From: Pseudomonadota bacterium
GTDB taxonomy: Bacteria > Myxococcota_A > Polyangia > Polyangiales > Polyangiaceae
Assembly (NCBI GenBank): GCA_023460875.1
Contig: JAEWOQ010000398.1
Coordinates: forward strand, 1 to 15,634
DNA length: 15,634 nt
Reading direction: 5' to 3'
Positions 1 to 6,410 of this stretch are shown here, piece by piece. The notes beneath the pieces are model-generated. The model was not told the DNA's origin. It did no database searches and saw only the letters and a program-made list of their open reading frames with translations. The first letter of the stretch is position 1; each line of letters begins with the position of its first letter. A program made the position numbers and the translations under genes.

Positions 1-1
1 C

Positions 2-181
2 CCTTTTGTCGGGCCGACCCCGTGTCGATGCGCCGCCTCCGCCCGCAGCACCTATCTGAAGTCGCTGATCTCGGCCCAGATCTCGACGACGACCATCGAC
101 CCCGCGTCCTTCGCGAACCCATCACGCCGCGTGAGCGGATCTGCCCTTGGGGCCACCTTCAGGCCTGCGCGGGAACAGTAA
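2..181 (+). CDS. Possible 3' end of an unrecognised plus-strand gene (partial at left edge)
   Basis: Frame 2 is open from the left edge to a TAA at 179-181, giving 59 residues with mostly G or C at third positions. The stretch around residues 17-45 (STYLKSLISAQISTT...) reads like ordinary protein. I do not recognise a family. The opposite strand also has a 47-codon ORF here (195 down to 52) whose third positions coincide with this frame, so base composition cannot decide between them. The minus-strand ORF starts four bases from the stop of the ORF at 189-392, but its peptide looks less natural. Either could be a chance ORF; this one is listed because the gene would be cut by the window edge. 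Confidence 0.22.
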   Translation, partial: PFVGPTPCRCAASARSTYLKSLISAQISTTTIDPASFANPSRRVSGSALGATFRPAREQ

Positions 182-188
182 CAGCCGG

Positions 189-392
189 CTAACATGTCCT
201 CCCCCGCTCGTTTCGGAGAACCGACGAAAGCTTCTCCAGATTGTCGTTTGTGAATCCGGAGGCTCCATCCGGATGAACCAGCCGCCCGTGGTTTGGAAAT
301 TTCCGGGTCGGGTCTGGAAGGACGTCAAAACCGGCCGCACGCACATCATCAACGGTAGCAGCTCCCCATGGGGGACGAAGGGCTTCAGGCAT
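189..392 (-). CDS. Small hypothetical protein (67 aa), perhaps a displaced toxin-tip or associated ORF
   Basis: From an ATG at 392 the ORF encodes 67 residues containing WGAATVDDVRAAGFDVLPDP and PNHGRLVHPDGASGFT, then NDNLEKLSSVL. A purine-rich GGGGTGA lies just upstream of this ATG, and an in-frame GTG at 401 is an alternative start. The frame stays open to 503, but the extra residues overlap the neighbouring gene and look unnatural. The protein-like composition and compact conserved-looking core suggest a real domain of the size seen in toxin tips or small toxin-associated proteins, but I cannot name a family. It lies about 95 bp downstream of the putative immunity gene on the same strand, where RHS loci often carry orphan toxin or immunity cassettes. 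It could be intact or a fragment. Confidence 0.42.
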   Translation of the reverse strand: MPEALRPPWGAATVDDVRAAGFDVLPDPTRKFPNHGRLVHPDGASGFTNDNLEKLSSVLRNERGRTC

Positions 393-486
393 CTCGGTCA
401 CCCCGTACCTGCTTAAAGAGGCGCTCCGGTCGCACGCCGGTCCAAGTTTCCACCGGCCGTCTGACCCAGGGGGCTTCGCTGAGCAG

Positions 487-876
487 CTACGGCGCAGAAG
501 CACCCGCGAGCGTCCCTGTTTCGAGGTCTATACGTCGACCATCGATCCAGAGTTCCTTATCTCTCAAGGTAAACTCTCCGACGTAGCCCCAGTCAAGCAC
601 CCATACGACTTCTCCATGTGCGTCTAAGGCGAAGGCGCCCGCAGGGCAACGCCCAACGAACTTCACTCGTTCGCCGGGAGAGGGGTGCAGATTGAGTAGT
701 CCGCCTAGCCAGACACCAGTATTGCGCGCGGTTTCCGTGAACCGCGGAGTCCCGCCGCCAGGCGTCGTCGTTGTTTCCCCGCACCGTTGGCAAACAAGAG
801 CGGTGCGTTCCAGAGTACTGCCGCAATTGGGGCACTCTACCCCGCCCGTCGTATCCATCGTATCACCCTGTCTCAT
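487..876 (-). CDS. Zinc-ribbon protein, putative immunity partner of the RHS toxin
   Basis: This gene encodes 129 residues. Its start overlaps the RHS stop as ATGA (ATG at 876-874, TGA at 875-873), the usual sign of translational coupling. An in-frame second ATG at 858, preceded by AGACAGGG, could be the true start and would shorten it by six residues. Near the N-terminus is a four-cysteine zinc ribbon, CPNC-(x11)-CQRC. After it comes a Thr/Gly linker, then a hydrophobic, Trp-containing C-terminal half (residues about 68-125, including VVWVLDWGYVGEF) that looks like a small beta-rich domain. There is no signal peptide or membrane segment, so it should be cytosolic. Position, size and overlap are what is expected of a cognate immunity protein; that role is inference from context. 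I know of no named immunity family with this arrangement. GC content is visibly lower than in the RHS core. Confidence 0.7.
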   Translation of the reverse strand: MRQGDTMDTTGGVECPNCGSTLERTALVCQRCGETTTTPGGGTPRFTETARNTGVWLGGLLNLHPSPGERVKFVGRCPAGAFALDAHGEVVWVLDWGYVGEFTLRDKELWIDGRRIDLETGTLAGASAP

Positions 877-3800
877 CGGTTCTTATGACGCGGGAACGCG
901 CTTGTGAGCACCCCCGGGCCTGTCCCTGGAATGTTCGGATCAGGAACCTCAGCCACAATGAATATGCGCCGGGTCTCCCCGTTGATTGTGATGGGCTCGA
1001 AGGCCGTGCGGCCAACACCACCCCGCTCGGCAGGCACGGGCGTCCATGTTGTATTCGGGTCGTTGGCTTTCTGCTCGACTGCTGTGAGGTACTCGCTTTC
1101 TGACCACGAGCTAGGGAACTCCGTTCCTTTTCCGTCGTCACCCGCCGGACGGTGCGGACTGTGGCGATCTAGGGCATGCTTAGCCGAAGCCTCGTTCCAA
1201 GCCAGACACTCCCGCGGCCCTTGCTCCCCCGTCAACCCCAGCGGGTCGCTCCACCCCAGCGCATTCGGCGCGTAGGAAAAGACGTTCGTGCCGCCCCGCA
1301 GACCCACCGGATCCGCGCTGATGAACCTCCCTAGCTCGGGGTCGTAGTACCGATACCGGTTGTAGCAGAGGCCGGTCTCCTCGTCCTCGTACTGCCCCGG
1401 GAAGCGGAAGGGCGTGAGGCCGCCGGCTCCTTCCATCCGCCAGGCGTGGCGCTCGAGCGTGCTCAGTACGGTGCCGTCGGCCGCGACCAGCGCTTCGGGC
1501 GTGCCGACCGCGTCGTTGACGTAGAACGCCCAGCGACCGTCCGGGAGCTTGCCCGCCACCAGCGCGTAGGAGCCGTCCTCGTGGCAATACGTGCGCAGCT
1601 CCGTTTTGGAGGCTGCCGGCGCCGTGGCCTCTGCGGGCGACTGGGCCGGGGCAGGAAGCGCGACACCGGCGAAGGGGTCGTCCTGTGCGACGGTCGCCGC
1701 GGCGATTCGAGGCGCGACACCGGCGTGGTCGGGATGCTTGCGCCGCGTGAGCTCATGGACGAGCCGCTGGCCGTCCCAGAAGAAGCGCGTCGCCGTTTGC
1801 ACGGCGCGACGCCCCTCGAAGTCCGGAGGCGCCTCCACCCGCTTGTGCACGCGCCGCGCGAAGGGGTCGTAGGCGAAGCTCACCGTGCGACCATCGGGGA
1901 GCTCCACCGAGCGCAGTTGGCCCGCGTCGTTCCAGAGGTAGCGGGTCACCTCGACGCCGGACGTCGTGTGGCGGTGCTTCTCCCAGAGCTGGCCGTCCGC
2001 GTTCCATCGATACTCCGCGTTGCCGCGACGCAGTAGCTGGTTGCCTGCGTCGTACTCGCGCCCCGCGGCGTCGTAGAGGTTGCCGGCGTCGTCGTAGCTG
2101 AAGCGCTCCTCGGACGCGGGTGTGGGCGCCGGGGCGGATGCAGGCGGCGCGCCGCTCGCCGTCGCGTTGGTGTTGTCGTTGCTCGGGAGCGACGCGAGCA
2201 GCTGCCCGACGCGGTCGTACTCGTAGCGGGTGGGCCCCCGATGACGATCCCAGACCGCCACCAGCTCGCTCGAGCGATCGTACTCGTAGCGCTTGCCGTA
2301 GGTGAGCGTGCCCGGGTCCGTGAGCCACTCCGGCTCCCCCGCCGCGCGCGCCAGAGCGTGGCCCGGGGCCTGGATGCGCCGCGCCGTCAGGCGCCCCAGC
2401 GCATCGAACTCGCTCTGCAGCGCGGAGCCCCCGGGGAGCTCCCGGACGATTTCGCGCCCCAAGAGATCGCTCTGGTGCGAGAGCTCGACGGCGCCATCCA
2501 ACACGGTGCGCGTGCGGCGGCCGCTCAGATCCCGTTCGATCACCTCGCTGTGCCCCAGCGAGGTTTCCCGACTCTTGCGGTTGCCGAGGGCATCGTAGGT
2601 AGCCGTGAGGGTCAGCTCCGCGTCACCCAGCTCCGGGTCGAGGAGATCCGGCGCGAGCACTTGGACTTCCCGTACCACCCGCCCGACGACGTCTCGCTCG
2701 AAGCGAAACTCCCCGGCACCGTTCTTGGCTGAGACGAGCGCGCCCCTGCCGTCGTAGGAAAACTCTTCCGGCGCATCTTCGGGGAAAATCCGGCGGATCA
2801 GCTGGCCCGCGAGATCGTACTCGTATTCGACGGCCTGAGGGCTGCACGGAGAGGAGAGCCTCACGGGTCGCCCACATTCATCCAGTCGATAGTCGAGCCT
2901 GCGCCCGTCGAATGTCTGCTCGCCGATGAGGCGCCCGGTGAGATCGTACTCGAACCGATGCACCTGCCCTTGTTCGTTCACGACCTGGACGAGCTCGCCC
3001 TCCCGGTTGTAGCCGAGCTGCACCGTGTTGCCGTTCGCGTCGGTGCGGGCGCACAGGCGATGGTATCCGCCCCACTCGAAGCGCGTGGCCCGCCCTCCCT
3101 GGTCGACGACCTCCGTGACACGGCGCTCCCCATCGTAGCTGTAGCGGGTCACGCCGCCGGTGGCGTCCCAGAGCTCGACCAGATCGCCGCGAGCCGAGTA
3201 GCGGTACCGCGTCTCCGCACCGAGGGGATCGATCACCGCGGTGCGTCGCCCGAAGGCGTCGTACGCGTAGCGCCACTCGGCGCCGCTCGGGTCCCGGCGC
3301 GAGACCAGATCGCCCGCGGCGTCATAGGTGAAGTTGGAGGCGCCCCCATTGGCGTGGCGGACTTCGACGATGAGGCCCCGCTCATCGCGGCGGAAACTGG
3401 TGAGCCCCTCCGCGGCGTCCTGGATGGTCTCGATGTTGCCGCGTAAATCCCGCGACACGCGCGTCTCGGCGCCTTCCGGATCCACCACGTGGACGGGCAA
3501 GCCCGATGCGTCTCGCCGGACCTGCGTGCGGCGTCCCAAGGGATCGGTGACGGCCAGCAGGCGCCCCCGCTCGTCCCGCTCGAACTGAGTGATCGCGCCG
3601 ATGGGATCTTCCTGCCGTATGAGGAACCCCTCGTCGTCGTAGGAATAGTTCCAGACGTTCGGGCCGTCACACCACTGCTCGACGGTGCCGCGGGCGTTCC
3701 CCTCGAACAGGCTCGAAGTGGTGGAGTCGCAGACCTGAGAGCCCCCGTCGGGCCAATAGTCGAATACGCAATGATGCACGCCCTTGGCGGGCGTCTCGCC

Positions 3801-4796
3801 GTCCGCCAAGACGTCCGGGACGTCGTCCACCAAGCTCGGGTCCTTGCGCCCCGGGTAGGCACCCCAGGACTCCACACAGCGGCCGCTCTGATCGTAGACG
3901 AAGTGGAACGCCAACCCGCTGTGATCGGTGTCCCGGATCATGCGTCCGCGCTCGTCGTACTCGTAGCGACTCGCGAACCCATCCGCGTCGATGACCTCGA
4001 CGAGGCAGCCCCGGTCATCGTAGCGATAGCTGACGAGCGGGTACGCCGTACCCTCGACGACGGCGGTCATCGACTCGATCCGACCCTGCGCATCGCACCG
4101 CACCTGAATGAGGCGCCCGGCGCTGTCCTGGACGGTCGTGAGCTGTTGCTGATGGTAGCTGAGCTCGATGCGATTGTGGTTCCGGTCCTCGATCGCGGTG
4201 AGGAAGCACCAGGGCAGCTCGCCATCGACGGCATGAAAATGCCGCCAGAGGCCGGCCTCGTCGGTGTCGAGAGACCACTGCCGATCGCCGTCTCGACGCA
4301 GCCGCCAACCCCAGGGCCCCGTGACCGTCTCGCCAGGGCGCGGGATGGGCATGTCGAGGACGGTGCCCTGGTCCGTGAAGACGCGCACCGCGCGTCGGTC
4401 GACCTTCAGCCGCCACCCGAGGGTGTGCGCCCAGCTCGGCCCGAGCCCCAGGTCCCGATTGTAGATCTTCGAGCTGCACACCCGCCGGAACACCAGCGGC
4501 AACGGTCCCCCGAGAGAGAAATCTTCGATCGGGTGCGTGTAGGCCCGCCCGGTGACCACGTCGACCGGATGTGACTTGCTCCCACACACCGGATATCGAC
4601 TTGGATCGGGCGCTCCTTTGCCGCCTCCGCTCGTGCCTTCGCGTCCGCGGCTCCCGTTGCCGGCGCCGCCTCCGCCGCGCCCTCCACCCTTCCCGCCGCT
4701 GCCCCCGCCCCCATCACCCCCGCCGCCCGCTACGAAGGTCCCAGGATTCATGCCAGGGATCGCGACCATGTTCGGCGCGGGGGCAGTGCGAGGCAT
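873..4796 (-). CDS. RHS/YD-repeat polymorphic toxin with EndoU-like C-terminal nuclease tip
   Basis: The protein has 1307 residues. ATG 4796 is chosen because GAGAGG lies five bases upstream. Residues 24-61 are an extreme Gly-rich linker after a Pro-rich start. Residues about 76-150 (HPVDVVTGRAYTHPIEDF, LVFRRVCSSK, GPSWAHTLGWRL) match the DUF6531 entry domain of RHS proteins. Residues about 190-1100 carry dozens of YD repeats (YEYDERGRMIRD, YAYDAFGRR, YDALGNR). The conserved RHS core end follows: RYRYYDPELGRFISADPVGL, then APNALGWSDPLGL with the last D at 1184. In known RHS proteins this region self-cleaves to free the toxin inside the cage. The 119-residue tip has KHALDRH (His1207, His1212), EFPSSWSE, a late GRTAFEPITINGE strand pair and a terminal GVLTSAFP. 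This pattern resembles bacterial EndoU RNases (Pfam EndoU_bacteria); the family call is moderately sure. No PAAR or signal peptide is visible. The target would be cellular RNA of competitors. Confidence 0.9.
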   Translation of the reverse strand: MPRTAPAPNMVAIPGMNPGTFVAGGGGDGGGGSGGKGGGRGGGGAGNGSRGREGTSGGGKGAPDPSRYPVCGSKSHPVDVVTGRAYTHPIEDFSLGGPLPLVFRRVCSSKIYNRDLGLGPSWAHTLGWRLKVDRRAVRVFTDQGTVLDMPIPRPGETVTGPWGWRLRRDGDRQWSLDTDEAGLWRHFHAVDGELPWCFLTAIEDRNHNRIELSYHQQQLTTVQDSAGRLIQVRCDAQGRIESMTAVVEGTAYPLVSYRYDDRGCLVEVIDADGFASRYEYDERGRMIRDTDHSGLAFHFVYDQSGRCVESWGAYPGRKDPSLVDDVPDVLADGETPAKGVHHCVFDYWPDGGSQVCDSTTSSLFEGNARGTVEQWCDGPNVWNYSYDDEGFLIRQEDPIGAITQFERDERGRLLAVTDPLGRRTQVRRDASGLPVHVVDPEGAETRVSRDLRGNIETIQDAAEGLTSFRRDERGLIVEVRHANGGASNFTYDAAGDLVSRRDPSGAEWRYAYDAFGRRTAVIDPLGAETRYRYSARGDLVELWDATGGVTRYSYDGERRVTEVVDQGGRATRFEWGGYHRLCARTDANGNTVQLGYNREGELVQVVNEQGQVHRFEYDLTGRLIGEQTFDGRRLDYRLDECGRPVRLSSPCSPQAVEYEYDLAGQLIRRIFPEDAPEEFSYDGRGALVSAKNGAGEFRFERDVVGRVVREVQVLAPDLLDPELGDAELTLTATYDALGNRKSRETSLGHSEVIERDLSGRRTRTVLDGAVELSHQSDLLGREIVRELPGGSALQSEFDALGRLTARRIQAPGHALARAAGEPEWLTDPGTLTYGKRYEYDRSSELVAVWDRHRGPTRYEYDRVGQLLASLPSNDNTNATASGAPPASAPAPTPASEERFSYDDAGNLYDAAGREYDAGNQLLRRGNAEYRWNADGQLWEKHRHTTSGVEVTRYLWNDAGQLRSVELPDGRTVSFAYDPFARRVHKRVEAPPDFEGRRAVQTATRFFWDGQRLVHELTRRKHPDHAGVAPRIAAATVAQDDPFAGVALPAPAQSPAEATAPAASKTELRTYCHEDGSYALVAGKLPDGRWAFYVNDAVGTPEALVAADGTVLSTLERHAWRMEGAGGLTPFRFPGQYEDEETGLCYNRYRYYDPELGRFISADPVGLRGGTNVFSYAPNALGWSDPLGLTGEQGPRECLAWNEASAKHALDRHSPHRPAGDDGKGTEFPSSWSESEYLTAVEQKANDPNTTWTPVPAERGGVGRTAFEPITINGETRRIFIVAEVPDPNIPGTGPGVLTSAFPRHKNR

Positions 4797-4870
4797 ACGA
4801 CCTCTCTACCGATGAACGGCTCACGGGGAAATGTTTTCGCGCGTGCCACCGTCACACGAGAGCTTCAGCG

Positions 4871-4951
4871 GATTGCATGATTCCGCGTCGATCCATGCAT
4901 CGATTGCATGAATCCTCGTCGACTCATGCATCGTTTGCATGGATCGCGTCG
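4871..4951. repeat. Degenerate 31-bp tandem repeat with hairpin potential
   Basis: Two full 31-bp units (4875-4905 and 4906-4936) match at 26 of 31 positions. A decayed third unit begins at 4937, and a tail of a preceding unit (GATT) is at 4871-4874. Each full unit carries CATGCA-(5 nt)-TGCATG at its boundary with the next, able to form a short stem-loop. The array lies between the stop of the outer-membrane channel gene and the RHS start, both read leftwards, so it would sit in the transcript leader of the RHS gene or at the end of the efflux operon. It may act as a transcription or processing element, a protein-binding array, or be a neutral satellite; the sequence alone does not say. Confidence 0.75.
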
Positions 4952-4952
4952 C

Positions 4953-6410
4953 TCAGTCGGCCTCCGCGGCCTCCGCGGCTTGCTCGGCGTCCGCGGCCGT
5001 CTCGTACCAGCCGCCGCCCAGGGCGCGGTAGAGGGCGGCCACGTTGGCGAGGCGATCCGCGTGCACGTCGATGAGCAGCTGCTGCGAGGCGTAGAGATCC
5101 TGCTGCGCCGTGAGGAGGGTCACGTAGCTGTCGACCCCGGCGCGGTAGCGGCGCTCAGCGAGCTGGTAGCGCTTCTCGTTCGCCGCGATGCGGGCCGTCT
5201 GGGCCTCGAGGCGCTGCTCGATGGCCTCCCGCGCGAGCAATGCGTCGGCGACCTCTCGGAAGGCGGCCTGGATGGTCTGCTGGTACTTGGCGACCTCGAT
5301 CGCCTTGGAGATCTCGGCCGCGTCGAGGCTGGCGCGCAGCCGCCCCCCCTGGAAGATGGGGACGTGAATCCTGGGGGTGAAGTTCCAGGCCACGCTGTCG
5401 CTGGAGAAGAGCTGCCCGAGCTCGAGGCTGGCGAAGCCCGCGGCGCCCGTGAGGGTCACCGCAGGAAAGAACGCCGCCCGCGCCGCGCCGATGGAGGCGT
5501 TCGCCGCGCGGAGCTCGTGCTCCGCCGCCAGGATGTCCGGGCGGCGCTGGAGCAGATCGGAGGGGAGCCCTGGGGGCAGGTTCGTCTCGACCGCGGCCTC
5601 CGCGAGGGGCGGCGGCCCCGGCAGACCCTCCGGCAGCGAGGCGCCCAGCAGCAGGACGACGCCGTTGACCGCCTGGGCGTGGCGCTGCTCGTAGAGCGCG
5701 AGGTTGAAGCGGGTGCCCTCCACCTGGCTCTCCGCCGTGCGCAGGTCCAGGTCCGAGGCGATCCCCGCCTCGAAGGATCGGTTCGTGATCCGATACGACT
5801 CGTTGACGAGCTCCATCGTCCTCTCGGCGAGCTCGAGCTGCTCGGCGAAGGCTCGCTCCTGGAAATAGGCGATCGCCACCTGGCTCACTAAGGAGAGGTG
5901 CACGTTGCGCTGGGCCTCCTGGGTAGCGAAGTAGCGCTCCAGGGCGGCCTCGCTCAACGAGCGGATGCGACCGAAGAAGTCGAGCTCCCACGCGGAGACC
6001 CCGAGGTTCACGGCGTACTGCTGCTTGGGCGCGAAGCGGCTGGCGGGGAGGGCCGCGGGGAGCTGCTGATACGTAGCGGAGCCGTCGACCCCGACGGCGG
6101 GCATCAGCGGGGCTCGCTCGATCCGGTACAGCGCCTGAAAGCGCTCGACGTTGAGCGCCGCGACCACCAGATCCCGGTTGTTCTCCAGCGCTCGCTCCAC
6201 CAAGGCCTGGAGGTGAGCGTCCTGGAACACCTCACGCCAGCCGAGGTCCGCCCCGCTGACGCCCTCCACCCCGTCGCCGCCCGGAAAGCTCTCGGCCACG
6301 GCGGGGTCGGGGCGCGAGTAGCTCGGCGCCAGCGTGCAGCCCGCCCAGCCGAGCCCGAAGGCTGCAGCGACGACCAGCCGCGCGCTGTGTCGCATGCTCG
6401 GCTCAAACAC
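4953..6410 (-). CDS. RND efflux outer-membrane channel lipoprotein (OprM/NodT family)
   Basis: This is the TolC-like exit duct of the tripartite pump, anchored in the outer membrane. The signal sequence MRHSARLVVAAAFGLGWAGC ends in a lipobox, with the lipidated Cys 20 residues from the ATG at 6395. Start choice: a GTG at 6410 has GGGAGG eight bases upstream and overlaps the pump stop by eight bases; ATG 6395 gives the cleanest signal peptide; a GTG at 6419 is poorer. From 6410 the product has 485 residues, normal for the family. Two outer-membrane-efflux repeats are evident: the first covers WREVFQDAHLQALVERALENN through AWELDFFGRIRS and YFATQEAQRNVHLSLVSQVA; the second begins near LPSDLLQRRPDILAAEHELRAANASIGAARAAFFP and includes FTPRIHVPIFQGG. 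The C-terminus ends in an Ala/Glu-rich tail after the usual LYRALGGGW. It is last of three genes in the operon. Confidence 0.95.
   Translation of the reverse strand: MFEPSMRHSARLVVAAAFGLGWAGCTLAPSYSRPDPAVAESFPGGDGVEGVSGADLGWREVFQDAHLQALVERALENNRDLVVAALNVERFQALYRIERAPLMPAVGVDGSATYQQLPAALPASRFAPKQQYAVNLGVSAWELDFFGRIRSLSEAALERYFATQEAQRNVHLSLVSQVAIAYFQERAFAEQLELAERTMELVNESYRITNRSFEAGIASDLDLRTAESQVEGTRFNLALYEQRHAQAVNGVVLLLGASLPEGLPGPPPLAEAAVETNLPPGLPSDLLQRRPDILAAEHELRAANASIGAARAAFFPAVTLTGAAGFASLELGQLFSSDSVAWNFTPRIHVPIFQGGRLRASLDAAEISKAIEVAKYQQTIQAAFREVADALLAREAIEQRLEAQTARIAANEKRYQLAERRYRAGVDSYVTLLTAQQDLYASQQLLIDVHADRLANVAALYRALGGGWYETAADAEQAAEAAEAD

Noticed and set aside
52..195. 47-codon minus-strand ORF near the left edge
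   Set aside because: It starts beside the stop of the 189-392 ORF after GGGGGAGG, but the gap to its ATG is too short and the peptide resembles no protein; the plus-strand frame looks more natural, and neither is secure.
3489..4574. 361-codon plus-strand ORF opposite the RHS gene
   Set aside because: Mirror of the repetitive RHS coding frame, without recognisable motifs; the minus strand has clear YD repeats and a ribosome site.
4871..4951. CRISPR array
   Set aside because: The 31-bp units are directly adjacent with no spacers, diverge from each other, and no cas genes are present.
4908..5891. 327-codon plus-strand ORF opposite the outer-membrane channel gene
   Set aside because: Antisense shadow of a well-recognised family with a proper lipoprotein signal on the minus strand.
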